Shown here: in pieces, positions 23,667 to 32,409 of the stretch
Position numbering within the stretch: position 1 is the stretch's first letter
Layout: the number at the start of each line of letters is the position of its first letter
From: Bacilli bacterium
GTDB lineage: Bacteria; Bacillota_I; Bacilli_A; RF39; UBA660
Reading direction: 5' to 3'
Length of the DNA stretch: 34,169 nt
NCBI GenBank assembly: GCA_017432825.1
Contig: JAFRIJ010000002.1
Span: forward strand, 1-34,169
Translations under genes and position numbers: made by a program
The notes under the pieces: model-generated
Database searches by the model: none
What the model was told of the DNA's origin: nothing
Seen by the model: the letters and a program-made list of their open reading frames with translations, nothing else

Positions 23667-25448
23667 CTATAATCCTCCTCCAACACCAAAGGATTCTAAT
23701 TCTTCCTCACTAACAATAACATTTATTTGCATTCTTCTAGAACCACAAACAAACAACGCATCACCTTGATTATATCTCTTAATACTCTCTTTCTCATTAT
23801 CGTTCAAATCAACAAGAAGTGCTAAATCATCAACAGATTGCTTTCTTAATCCCATTACTAAATAATAAGACGAATTATCAAATATAGCTTTACCATGCAT
23901 AAGAATTCCTTCAGCGACAAAATCAGAAGGCTGTTGAGTAATAATAATTGTACCAGTATTATATTTACGAGCTCTTCTTTGTACTTGTGCTAAAAATTCA
24001 GCACCTAAAGTATTCTTAGCCCCTAATAACACATGGGCCTCATCAACAGATAAAACAGTATTTACTTCAGGATTTAAACACAATCCCCAAGCAAACTTTA
24101 ATACATTAAATAATAAAGCATTTCTTATATTAGCATCACTATTCATTAATTCTTTTATATTAAATACTAAAAAATCCCCATTAGCATTAATACTAGTATG
24201 ACCATTAAAGAAATATTTTAATTCTCTAGTAAAAGGTCTAATCTTAATCTCTAACCTTTCCATAATATCTCTTTCACGAGTTTTTTCAGTCATAGCTCTT
24301 AATTTACCAATAATAGTAGCATATACATCTTGCATAATAGGATAATCATTAGAAGTATATCTACTAAAGTCAGAATTAAAATCTATTCCAAACCTAGCAT
24401 AAGTATCTTGCACAACTTCACTAAACATATTAAGAACATCTTCTTCAATATCAGGAGAATAATACTTCATAAAAGCTTTTAAATTCTGCAAAGTAGTATT
24501 TAAAACAGTATAACCTTGTCCATTCTTAATATCTTCATCATCAGCATCCGCTATTATCTCAAGAGGATTGATTAAACCATAAGCTCCACCTTTACCTAAA
24601 TCAATTACTTCTCCACCGTAATTTCTAGTCATATCACTTATTTCACCCTCAGGATCAATAGCAACAATCTGATATCCATTTCTAATATGACTTCTAAGTA
24701 TCATTTTAGCAGCAGTACTCTTACCAGAACCAGATGCTCCTAAAATAATCATATTAGCATTATTTCTATTATTTTCTTTTCTTATTTGATATAGGAACTG
24801 ATTAAATAATACAACACCACCAGAGAAATCTACACCAAGTAAAGTAGATAATCCCTCATCTTTAATACTATCAAAAACAAATGGATACATAGCAGCCATA
24901 GTAGATGATGGCATTGGAGTACCAATTCTATCCTCTATAACCTGCTTTTCAAATACAGGCATCATAGATTTAAGAATATTTTCTTGTTCAAATCTTAATG
25001 GAACTGCTCTCATTTCCATAGCATCCATATAATTTTTTAAATTTAATTTTCTAGACTCTAACTCATCCTTAGTATCAGCAGTAACTAACAAATGCATCTG
25101 AAAATCAAAAGTCTTAGTCTGACTAGCAGTAAATTGTTGAATATAATATTCTAAACTCTCTACATCCTGTCTAATTCTTTCTTGAATAGTAACATCCTTC
25201 TCTTGCTGATATCTAGTCTTTAAATCAGCAATTTCCTTATTTAACATCTTAGATAGAACAGAAAAAGGAAGAGGAATATGTTTAACAACCAACTTAACAC
25301 CAGGAACATTAGTTAAACTAGACAAATATCCAGGTCCTATATATCTAGGATAAGATATAACAGTTAAAATAGTAGCATATTTATCACTAATAGAAAAATC
25401 TCCAGCCCTAAATTGAATACCCTTAGGCGCTATCTCACTCTTAAACAT
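23667..25448 (-). CDS. VirB4-like type IV secretion ATPase (C-terminal part)
   Basis: This 593-aa protein has a Walker A GASGSGKST at residues 237-245, DPEGEI at 265-270, Walker B VLSVDEAHVLL (D469, E470) and the TIIITQQPSDF motif that follows in VirB4/TraE/TrbE ATPases. It powers assembly or substrate movement at the cytoplasmic face of the complex. The ATG at 25448 overlaps the end of the preceding gene (ATGTTTAA), so translation is coupled; a TTG at 25469 is a less likely start. The family's N-terminal domain is encoded in that preceding gene, an unusual split. Confidence 0.9.
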   Translation of the reverse strand: MFKSEIAPKGIQFRAGDFSISDKYATILTVISYPRYIGPGYLSSLTNVPGVKLVVKHIPLPFSVLSKMLNKEIADLKTRYQQEKDVTIQERIRQDVESLEYYIQQFTASQTKTFDFQMHLLVTADTKDELESRKLNLKNYMDAMEMRAVPLRFEQENILKSMMPVFEKQVIEDRIGTPMPSSTMAAMYPFVFDSIKDEGLSTLLGVDFSGGVVLFNQFLYQIRKENNRNNANMIILGASGSGKSTAAKMILRSHIRNGYQIVAIDPEGEISDMTRNYGGEVIDLGKGGAYGLINPLEIIADADDEDIKNGQGYTVLNTTLQNLKAFMKYYSPDIEEDVLNMFSEVVQDTYARFGIDFNSDFSRYTSNDYPIMQDVYATIIGKLRAMTEKTRERDIMERLEIKIRPFTRELKYFFNGHTSINANGDFLVFNIKELMNSDANIRNALLFNVLKFAWGLCLNPEVNTVLSVDEAHVLLGAKNTLGAEFLAQVQRRARKYNTGTIIITQQPSDFVAEGILMHGKAIFDNSSYYLVMGLRKQSVDDLALLVDLNDNEKESIKRYNQGDALFVCGSRRMQINVIVSEEELESFGVGGGL

Positions 25449-26010
25449 TACCAGACACCACCGTTCCAAAATCAGTTCTCATTCCCCCATTTAAGAAACT
25501 ATCTATAATTACTCTCAAATCATCATTAGAAGTCTGTGCACAATCTAACCCACAATTAGCAAGACCAGTAATTAAAGTCCTAATCTTCTTCTGAATCATA
25601 TCATTATTCTTTTCTTTAAATAAAATATAGTATTCAGTATCTGTAACATTATTATCCATAAAATTATTAGCTTTCATAATATCTTGACTAATTAATTTCC
25701 TAATAACAGGACTCTGAGTCTGATTAAATAATAACTGTAACCTAGCTAAATAACCACTTATATCAACAGGTCTATCAGTACATATTAACCAAAATTCAAA
25801 ATCAATAGTATTATAAAAATTCTTTAAAGAAATAATAACATTATCTTGAGTAACAGGATCTAATATAAATATATTTCTAGGCCTAATCTTAACACCAGTA
25901 ACCTTACTCTTATTATCAAGAATAATAGTACCATTTTCAATAGCCTTAATAGGTATCCAATCCTCACTATACTTACTAGTATTACTTACGCTTTTCGTCA
26001 ATTTGCTCAT
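25441..26010 (-). CDS. VirB4 N-terminal-domain protein (separate subunit)
   Basis: This 189-aa protein contains segments recognisable from the N-terminal domain of VirB4/TraE ATPases of Gram-positive elements: GTIILDNKSKVTGVKIRPRN, an FEFWLICTDRPVD strand, YLARLQLLF and TEYYILFKE. It has no ATPase motif. Together with the next gene it makes a VirB4 of about 780 residues, so they probably form one complex. The start is the ATG at 26010, after GGTG; this overlaps the PrgI-like gene by 29 nt, so the true start could be slightly different. No sign of decay is seen, and both halves have intact ribosome binding and stop signals. Confidence 0.7.
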   Translation of the reverse strand: MSKLTKSVSNTSKYSEDWIPIKAIENGTIILDNKSKVTGVKIRPRNIFILDPVTQDNVIISLKNFYNTIDFEFWLICTDRPVDISGYLARLQLLFNQTQSPVIRKLISQDIMKANNFMDNNVTDTEYYILFKEKNNDMIQKKIRTLITGLANCGLDCAQTSNDDLRVIIDSFLNGGMRTDFGTVVSGNV

Positions 26011-26305
26011 AAAAACACCAACCCTTCCAATAATAATTCCTTCTACCAGTATAAAAATTATACACACTTATTAATACACATAAAACATTATGATAATTAG
26101 GTACAGGTACAACCAATAAACCACATATACATCCAGGGAGAAGCGCTATCAAAGTAGTAATAATATTACTATTAGCAAATATTGCTAACATAAGTAAAGA
26201 AGTACCTACCCCAACAAGAAACAATATCAAATCAAAAGGCCTAAATATATTAAATATAAGAGTCCCTCTCTTAGCATTAGCAGGAACCAAATATCCATTA
26301 TTCAC
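25982..26305 (-). CDS. PrgI-like conjugation membrane protein
   Basis: This 107-aa protein has two close membrane helices (about residues 24-44 and 48-68), followed by the PrgI-family tail VPNYHNVLCVLISVYNFYTGRRNYYWKGW. PrgI-type proteins lie just upstream of virB4 in Gram-positive conjugation loci and are thought to correspond to VirB3, which recruits VirB4 to the membrane; the gene order is the same here. The start is GTG at 26305. Confidence 0.8.
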   Translation of the reverse strand: MNNGYLVPANAKRGTLIFNIFRPFDLILFLVGVGTSLLMLAIFANSNIITTLIALLPGCICGLLVVPVPNYHNVLCVLISVYNFYTGRRNYYWKGWCFYEQIDEKRK

Positions 26306-26322
26306 TATATATCACACTCCCT

Positions 26323-28239
26323 TTAATGGCCATTCTTATGAAATCTATTTGATTCACCTTGTAATCTTTTTCTATCAGTATTAAATGCTTTTCTAGAATC
26401 ATATTTTTTGCCACTAACTCTCGTAACATTTTCCATACCTGCTTTTATACTAGCATTTTGTCCAGCTTCAGTAATAGCTCTTTCTGACTCTACAATTTCA
26501 TTACCATTGTGATCAACCCATTTAACTTCTATCTGATTAACATTATGTCCAGTCATATTAGCTTTCCATACAGCCTCTCTAGCAGCGCTTTTTCTAGCAT
26601 CTGCTTTAGAATATGCATCTTGAGCAACATCTAAAGAAATTTGAGCAGCATCAAGTTGCGCTTGTGTGGCATTTCCTGAAGAAAACGCACTTTTAACTCT
26701 ATCAAATTCTCTTTGAGCTTTACCAAGATCTTCATTAGCTTTAGTACGTTGAGTCTCATAATCTTTTACTATATCTTCTCCATCAACTAAAGAATTTAAA
26801 GAATCATATGCAGATAATTTTGAGTCAACACCAGAATATCCTCCCTGAATACCAAACATTCCTTTGGCAAAATCTCCAGCTCTTTCACTTAATGTAGTAC
26901 CAGAAGCAATCCTTTGAGCTCTATTTAAATTAGCTTGAGCTTGGTTTTTTCTAGCATTTGCTAAAGATTCACGTAAATTATTACCTTTAGCACCAGCACC
27001 AATTCCTCGCCCAGTGCCACCTAAAGCTCCACTTATTGCTCCGGTAAATCTACTAAACCCTTTTCCTCCAGCAAAGCCACCAACTACACCAGTTGCAGCG
27101 CCAGCTAAAGCTCCACCCAAAATTCCTAATCCAGCTCTATCTTTAGCTCTAATTCCGAAGCTAAGACCACTTTGCATACTATCAGGAAGTAATTTCTTAA
27201 GCAATTCCGGAGCTTTTTTAGCAAATGACAATAATGCCATTATCATAAATACCTTAATCCAAAATTGCATATCCCCAGTCGCTACAATACCACTATCAGA
27301 GCTAAGATTTGACACTTCAAGAATCAACCCAGATAATAATACAATAAAATCAATTATAGCTATTCTAATAAACACATCAATATATGTAGAAAAATATATT
27401 TTAAGCCATTTGGTAAAGGTATTTTCTTTCTTAGGAGACAAATAACATATTATTGCAGCAGGAGAAACAATTTGCAAAATAATCAATTGTATTACTCTCA
27501 TACCTACCGAAATACAATACATAACTAACATCCAAGCAACAAAAATACCAACAGGAAGCGACAATAAATTAAAATCTATAAAAAAGTCTTTAACATCTTT
27601 ACCATTTACTTTAGTCTCATATTTTTCAACAAGACAAATTTTTCCAATTGAAAAATCCCCTCTATCAGCAATATCAGAATGAAGTATTTCTACAAAGTCA
27701 CTACACTCTTCATAGGTAAAATCATCCATCTCTTTGTTTTCTGTTAATAAAATATTACTATCCACTCGATAAAAATTAGTAAAAAACTGAGCACTTAAAG
27801 CGTAACCAAAATTCTGTGTTTCAATATTATACGGTAATATTAATTTTTCAATAATGGATCCTCTTCCATCATCATTAGATAATATTATATTTTGAAAATT
27901 ATACATTAAATCAAATATATATCTAGAAGTACCTAACAATACTATAACTACTAAAAATTTCTTAATAATATTTAAAGGTCCTTTATCTTTATCAGTTAAT
28001 TTATCTGGATCTAATAATATTTGTATAAAATCAAAAGATATATAGAAAAACATTACTAAGCCTAATATAAATCCCACTCTAGTAGCTAATTCATTCATAA
28101 TAGAATTATCAACTATTCTAGCGCCGCATATCCACCTAAAAATATTATATAAATTAATTACAAAGCCATATACAGCACCATCTAAAAAATAGAATAAAGA
28201 TCTTATACCGCCAACAATCCATAACCATATATCACTCAC
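26323..28239 (-). CDS. VirB6/TrbL-like polytopic membrane protein
   Basis: This 638-aa protein has about six membrane helices in the first 360 residues, including GFILGLVMFFYISFDFIQIL and FVAWMLVMYCISVGMRVIQL with the following ILQIVSPAAI, and a loop of about 100 residues outside. A Gly/Ala-rich stretch (about 365-420) and a long Ala/Gln/Asn/Asp-rich soluble C-terminal tail with coiled-coil character (420-638) follow. This layout is that of VirB6/TrbL channel proteins of Gram-positive type IV systems. The tail is probably cytoplasmic. The start is GTG at 28239 after GAGGTGAG. It lies between the pilin-domain gene and prgI, the expected order. Confidence 0.78.
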   Translation of the reverse strand: MSDIWLWIVGGIRSLFYFLDGAVYGFVINLYNIFRWICGARIVDNSIMNELATRVGFILGLVMFFYISFDFIQILLDPDKLTDKDKGPLNIIKKFLVVIVLLGTSRYIFDLMYNFQNIILSNDDGRGSIIEKLILPYNIETQNFGYALSAQFFTNFYRVDSNILLTENKEMDDFTYEECSDFVEILHSDIADRGDFSIGKICLVEKYETKVNGKDVKDFFIDFNLLSLPVGIFVAWMLVMYCISVGMRVIQLIILQIVSPAAIICYLSPKKENTFTKWLKIYFSTYIDVFIRIAIIDFIVLLSGLILEVSNLSSDSGIVATGDMQFWIKVFMIMALLSFAKKAPELLKKLLPDSMQSGLSFGIRAKDRAGLGILGGALAGAATGVVGGFAGGKGFSRFTGAISGALGGTGRGIGAGAKGNNLRESLANARKNQAQANLNRAQRIASGTTLSERAGDFAKGMFGIQGGYSGVDSKLSAYDSLNSLVDGEDIVKDYETQRTKANEDLGKAQREFDRVKSAFSSGNATQAQLDAAQISLDVAQDAYSKADARKSAAREAVWKANMTGHNVNQIEVKWVDHNGNEIVESERAITEAGQNASIKAGMENVTRVSGKKYDSRKAFNTDRKRLQGESNRFHKNGH

Positions 28240-28251
28240 AAAATCTCACCT

Positions 28252-29568
28252 CTAATCTAAAATCTCTTTAATGCAAGTATTATCAATAACAGGCCATATT
28301 TTATTTGCTATATTTAAAACTAAATTTAATATAGAAGGTATTAAATATATAATAACACCAATTATTAATCTCTTAATAAATTTAGTTTGTGCTTTTTTCA
28401 TTTCATCTTCTTTACCAGCAAATATAGCTTTAGCAAAATCAATAATTCCAAATACATTTAATATTATAGGTATTAAAATTCTTAATATTTTAACTACATT
28501 TTTTAATAAATCAATCATCTTATCTCCAATTAATTCCTTACAATCATATCCAACAATACTTTTATCTTTTGGAAGAATTTCTGAATATATTTTTGGTTTA
28601 GAATCAACTCTTTTTATTGGAGAGACATTAAACATAAATGGACCGCCATCAAACTCAGTTACATAATATTGACCTGAAGCCTTCTCTTGAAAGGAAAAAA
28701 CGCCAAATTTATGTCTCTGCGTCACAGGAATAACACTAGCAACAGAAGTATCAATAGTAGGTCCACCACTAATATAACTAGGGCAATTGCCCTCCTTCAT
28801 TTTGCTCTTAAATGCGCTTGAGTAAATAGTAGAATTATTTTCAAAAGGATCTACCGACCAAGTATTAACATTTGAATAAACCTTTAAATCATCATTTTTT
28901 TTATTATAATTAACCTCTACTATATAGCAACCATAATCAGCAACATGTTTAGAATAAAGACAATAAAAATTTTCTTCTGAAGGATTATCCGGTTCAACTA
29001 ACCAAGAAATTTCTTTAGGACAACTACTCTTTTCATAATCATTCTTTATTGATTTATACTCCAGTCCAGAAGTTGCCTCATCTAAAGGTGCATATGCATC
29101 AATTCCCAATGAAAAGGATGGCATTTCATGTGAAAACATATAATCATCACTACCAGATTGATAAAAAGAAACATATTTAGGACAAGAAGTAAACTTTCCA
29201 TAATCTCTATTAATATAATTAAGTTGAGTTTGATTGTTTTCCTTCAATATGCACCATCTTTCATCAGTAAAGAAGAAATCAAAAACTTCACCCAATACGC
29301 TTCCAGCACATTGAGTATTAACTTCATATTTTTTACCACTATCATCTAAATAAAAAAATTTTGGTTTTTCGTTATTTTGCTGAACAATACCTACTTCTTT
29401 TCTTATTGATATAGCATATCCTTTACTAATCTTTTCTTCAATTTCAGGAGAGAAAACAAAATTAGAGTAATGGCATTCTCCCTCTGGAAATACTATTGCA
29501 CTAACTTTTATATTGTACAAGCAAAAACATAATATAAAAAACATAAAAAATTTAATATTTTTAAACAC
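28252..29568 (-). CDS. Exported protein with C-terminal VirB2/TrbC-like pilin domain
   Basis: This 438-aa protein has a signal peptide (residues 1-23, ending VSA). The extracellular region of about 320 residues has around ten cysteines. The last 95 residues hold two long membrane helices, ILRILIPIILNVFGIIDFAK and FIKRLIIGVIIYLIPSILNL, joined by a short charged loop GKEDEMKKAQTK. That hairpin, with its charged loop and Arg-Leu-Ile start of helix two, is typical of VirB2/TrbC-like pilins of Gram-positive systems. Fusing a pilin hairpin to a large Cys-rich ectodomain is unusual. The start is GTG at 29568 after GAGGTG; this is the first gene of the operon. Confidence 0.68.
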   Translation of the reverse strand: MFKNIKFFMFFILCFCLYNIKVSAIVFPEGECHYSNFVFSPEIEEKISKGYAISIRKEVGIVQQNNEKPKFFYLDDSGKKYEVNTQCAGSVLGEVFDFFFTDERWCILKENNQTQLNYINRDYGKFTSCPKYVSFYQSGSDDYMFSHEMPSFSLGIDAYAPLDEATSGLEYKSIKNDYEKSSCPKEISWLVEPDNPSEENFYCLYSKHVADYGCYIVEVNYNKKNDDLKVYSNVNTWSVDPFENNSTIYSSAFKSKMKEGNCPSYISGGPTIDTSVASVIPVTQRHKFGVFSFQEKASGQYYVTEFDGGPFMFNVSPIKRVDSKPKIYSEILPKDKSIVGYDCKELIGDKMIDLLKNVVKILRILIPIILNVFGIIDFAKAIFAGKEDEMKKAQTKFIKRLIIGVIIYLIPSILNLVLNIANKIWPVIDNTCIKEILD

Positions 29569-29595
29569 GACAAAAACACCTCAACTCTCTAATAT

Positions 29596-29604
29596 ATTAT
29601 AACA
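29596..29604 (-). promoter_or_regulatory. Extended -10 promoter of the type IV secretion-like operon
   Basis: The minus strand reads TGTTATAAT, a perfect TGnTATAAT, about 28 nt upstream of the GTG start at 29568. There is no convincing -35. It can drive all seven genes down to 21404, since no internal terminator is visible. Confidence 0.62.
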
Positions 29605-29615
29605 TACAAGTTAAT

Positions 29616-29653
29616 AAAAAAAAAGAAAAAGTTATAATTTATCTTTTCTTTTT
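29616..29653 (-). terminator. Terminator of the SPFH gene
   Basis: An imperfect stem AAAAAGAAAAAG/CTTTTCTTTTT (29620-29631 with 29643-29653, one bulge) is followed on the minus strand by nine T residues. It separates the SPFH transcript from the secretion operon. Confidence 0.65.
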
Positions 29654-29671
29654 CTATATAAATCTCTAAAA

Positions 29672-30682
29672 CTATCTGCTACGTCCTAAATTATCATCTA
29701 AATCATCATTCAAATCATCAAAATTCTCTTTATTTTGGTGTTTGTTTGAATTAGCTGCTGCTTGCATAGCAAAGAAAGAAGCAGGATTCATATTCATACT
29801 ATCACCCATACTTAGAAAAATATTGGCTTTATCAGATTCTTTAACAGCATTAATACCATCCATACGCATATATATACTTGCTAAAAAGGCAATATCACTC
29901 TCAGGAAGTCCCATGCCTGAATACATCTCTACCATAGCTTTATATCTTTCTAAATCCGCTTTTGTCTCTTCTCTTCTTACTTTTCTTCTAGCTTTAGCTT
30001 GCTCTAGCTTTTGTTTTTCAACAGAAACTTTATTTCTTGCTTCAATTACTTCATCCGTTTCCTTAACACTATTAACACTTATTGCTTCAATTTCCAATCC
30101 ACATTTATTTTTAAAACCTTTTAATCTATTGTTTTTATCAAAGTCCTCTATCTTATACTTACTAAAATTTGTCATTATTTCAATCTTACTATGTTCAGCA
30201 ACAAATTCTCTTATAATAGAAACTAACTCTTTAATTAAGTTATTAACAACATTAGCGCTATTAAACAATTGTATTGGATCAACAATTTTCACAAAAGCCT
30301 TATAATCAATATACAAGGCATCGTTTTCACCATTAGTATTACCACTTGCAATTCCAGGTATAAAAGTAAAATTTTCTTTTTTATCTTCTTCACTCACTTG
30401 ATGAGGATCAATTACAATCGAGTTAGCAGGATTAGGTACTCTTATGTATTCCTCTAATCCTGGTTTTAAATAATGTCTACCAGGCCCTTCAACACGATAA
30501 AATTCTCGTTTTGGATTAAGCACTCTTCTAATTAGAATTTTTTCATTTTCTGGGACAAAAACCAATGGTGTCTTACTAAAATACATAAACTTTTCCAAAT
30601 CCTCAGCGCCATAATCATTAGTACACTTTGCTAAATTATAAAAATCATAATATGCTTTTCTTTTATCTCTATTTTTTGCCAT
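29672..30682 (-). CDS. SPFH/Band-7 domain protein without membrane anchor
   Basis: This 336-aa protein has no signal or hydrophobic helix. After a short N-terminal region comes an SPFH domain (about residues 45-215) with LVFVPENEKILIRRVLNPKR, a GPGRHYLKPG strand and a final EIEAISVNSVKETDEV. A Lys/Arg/Glu-rich helix (about 220-260, KQKLEQAKARRKVRREETKA) is the typical coiled-coil oligomerisation part. The tail is Met/Asn/Ala-rich. SPFH proteins form ring-shaped membrane scaffolds; here attachment would need a partner. It has its own strong promoter and lies between the coiled-coil genes and the secretion operon. Confidence 0.82.
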   Translation of the reverse strand: MAKNRDKRKAYYDFYNLAKCTNDYGAEDLEKFMYFSKTPLVFVPENEKILIRRVLNPKREFYRVEGPGRHYLKPGLEEYIRVPNPANSIVIDPHQVSEEDKKENFTFIPGIASGNTNGENDALYIDYKAFVKIVDPIQLFNSANVVNNLIKELVSIIREFVAEHSKIEIMTNFSKYKIEDFDKNNRLKGFKNKCGLEIEAISVNSVKETDEVIEARNKVSVEKQKLEQAKARRKVRREETKADLERYKAMVEMYSGMGLPESDIAFLASIYMRMDGINAVKESDKANIFLSMGDSMNMNPASFFAMQAAANSNKHQNKENFDDLNDDLDDNLGRSR

Positions 30683-30708
30683 ATAAATTCCCCTTCCGTT
30701 GGCTTAAT

Positions 30709-30737
30709 ATATTACCATTTATAAACACATTTGTCAA
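30709..30737 (-). promoter_or_regulatory. Promoter of the SPFH gene
   Basis: A perfect TTGACA (minus strand, 30737-30732) lies 17 nt from TAATAT (30714-30709), preceded by TGG. It is the best -35/-10 pair on the minus strand in this window and lies about 26 nt before the ATG. Confidence 0.75.
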
Positions 30738-30744
30738 GAAAACA

Positions 30745-30999
30745 TTATTCCGCAACGATCCTTGTAAATTTATTCAAAAATAATTCTTTCAATTTAATTA
30801 TGATATCTAAATCAACAACATCCACTAAATAACCATTATCATCTTTAAAATATAATTTTTCATTATCAAACATAGAATCTACATCTCCAGTATATTCTAC
30901 AGCATAATAATAAGTATCACCATCTACAACATTTTTATCAATTAGATAGTATTCTTTATTATCGTTCAATGTAACTACGCAATCAACATCATATTTCAT
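30745..30999 (-). CDS. Small acidic protein, DUF1292-like
   Basis: This 84-aa protein is almost entirely beta: VTLNDNKEYYLIDKNVVDGDTYYYAVEY, followed by acidic LYFKDDNGYLVDVVDLD and a final helix KLKELFLNKFTRI. The opening strands resemble DUF1292-type small proteins; the match is loose. No signal peptide is seen. It starts 3 nt after the preceding gene's stop codon, so it is translationally coupled to the coiled-coil membrane protein. Function unknown. Confidence 0.55.
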   Translation of the reverse strand: MKYDVDCVVTLNDNKEYYLIDKNVVDGDTYYYAVEYTGDVDSMFDNEKLYFKDDNGYLVDVVDLDIIIKLKELFLNKFTRIVAE

Positions 31000-31002
31000 A
31001 GA

Positions 31003-32334
31003 TTATCTCACCCTTCTTACACTATTATTTTCATCTTCAATTAAATTATTATCAAGGTCATCTCCTACTAATACACTATCATTTGACAAATCATTCTCAT
31101 TATTTAATTCTATATCATCTATACTTCTTCTTCTTTTAAATTTATCAGATAATTTACTAATAAAAGTCTTTACCACAGATTTTTCATTTGAAGAAAGAGC
31201 TTTCTTAAGCATAAAAGCACCAAGTATAACAATCAAAGAAGGACCTATAAAAGGAGATATTCCACCAAAAATTACTCCAAATCTCATATACACTAAAGAT
31301 CTTGATATTAAGTGAGAAATTCCTAATGCTCCAATAGCAAAGCCTCCAATACCTAACGCAAGTTTCTTAACACGAATTACTTTTCTTTTTCGATTCTTAA
31401 CACCCATCTTATAATCATATTTAAATTTATCTTTAATTATTTCTCTAATTTTTCTAAAGCTATCATTTAAAGTATCAAAATTCTCGCTAGCATTTGTTGC
31501 TTTTTTACTTAAACCTTTTAATTCAGCAATATAAACATTTAATTCTCTTGAGTATTTCTCATACAAACTACTATTTCCTTCTATAGCAACATTCAAGATA
31601 TTACCTCTTTCTGCCTCTATAGCACCTATATAATCATCGATTGTCCCTGATAAAGCAAGATATTTATTATATTCTTCCACACTTAAGTCGTTTGGTCTAC
31701 TTATATCTTTTTCTTTATTAGTAACATTATCATTAGTATTTTTTGAATTGATTAAATTATCTACTTCATCAGAATTAGAATTTGTATTATCTATAGTAGT
31801 TGTTTTGTCATTTAGAACTTTATTTATCTCATTAGTATATTCTTCCAAAAAAGAATTTACATTATCAATTTCTTTTCTCAAAGCATCTGAATTTAAAAAT
31901 TTATTTTTTGCTCTCTCATTATCTTTCAAGACATTTTCATAAAATTTTGCATCATACCATAAAGATTTGTACTCTTTTGTTAACAAATACAAATCAACAT
32001 CATTTAGAGAATAAATCCATTTATTATATTTTTGTGAAATAGCGCTTTCTCTATTTCTTATACACTTTTGAAAAAAATCAAAATATTTTCCATAAGTAGC
32101 TATTTCCATTCCATATAATTGTTTTTCTTTTCTTAAAAAATATGCTTTTAAATCCTCATCAATATACTTTTCTTTATCCTTATTTAAGACAGAAATAAAA
32201 TTTTCAAACATTAAATGTAACTCTTCAGGTGATTTACCATTTTTATAAGCATTAGCAAACTGCTGTAATTGTTTGTTAATTCTTACATCAATATCCTTTT
32301 TTAAATCACTTATTTTTCTATCATCCATAGCCAT
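31003..32334 (-). CDS. Coiled-coil protein with C-terminal membrane hairpin
   Basis: This 443-aa protein has a long helical, Lys/Glu/Asn-rich cytoplasmic region (residues 1-320) with coiled-coil patterning and an Asn/Thr/Ser-rich linker near residues 185-210. Two hydrophobic helices (about 330-355 and 360-385, LALGIGGFAIGALGISHLIS and SPFIGPSLIVILGAFMLKKA) and an acidic tail ending in RRVR follow. No family is recognised. The start is the ATG at 32334 after AGAGGTG; the ATA/GTG codons upstream are inside that site. A TGATATAAT promoter lies close upstream. It may provide the membrane attachment for the neighbouring SPFH protein (inference). Confidence 0.6.
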   Translation of the reverse strand: MAMDDRKISDLKKDIDVRINKQLQQFANAYKNGKSPEELHLMFENFISVLNKDKEKYIDEDLKAYFLRKEKQLYGMEIATYGKYFDFFQKCIRNRESAISQKYNKWIYSLNDVDLYLLTKEYKSLWYDAKFYENVLKDNERAKNKFLNSDALRKEIDNVNSFLEEYTNEINKVLNDKTTTIDNTNSNSDEVDNLINSKNTNDNVTNKEKDISRPNDLSVEEYNKYLALSGTIDDYIGAIEAERGNILNVAIEGNSSLYEKYSRELNVYIAELKGLSKKATNASENFDTLNDSFRKIREIIKDKFKYDYKMGVKNRKRKVIRVKKLALGIGGFAIGALGISHLISRSLVYMRFGVIFGGISPFIGPSLIVILGAFMLKKALSSNEKSVVKTFISKLSDKFKRRRSIDDIELNNENDLSNDSVLVGDDLDNNLIEDENNSVRRVR

Positions 32335-32358
32335 AAAAACACCTCTAATCATAAGATG

Positions 32359-32367
32359 ATTATATCA
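32359..32367 (-). promoter_or_regulatory. Extended -10 promoter of the coiled-coil gene
   Basis: The minus strand reads TGATATAAT, a perfect TGnTATAAT, 25 nt before the ATG at 32334. No clear -35 is present. Confidence 0.62.
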
Positions 32368-32376
32368 TATAATAAT

Positions 32377-32409
32377 AAAAAAAGATAGATTAATTTATAA
32401 TTAATCTAT
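32377..32409 (-). terminator. Terminator of the tail-anchored protein gene
   Basis: A perfect 10-bp stem ATAGATTAAT/ATTAATCTAT (32385-32394 with 32400-32409) has a 5-nt loop, and on the minus strand CTTTTTTTATT follows. It lies directly after the stop codon. Confidence 0.85.

Noticed and set aside
27014-27445. A 143-aa plus-strand frame opposite the VirB6-like gene, and similar plus-strand frames at 166-480, 10619-10906 and 29742-30305
   Set aside because: They mirror well-supported minus-strand genes, lack ribosome binding sites and have low-complexity, shadow-type compositions.
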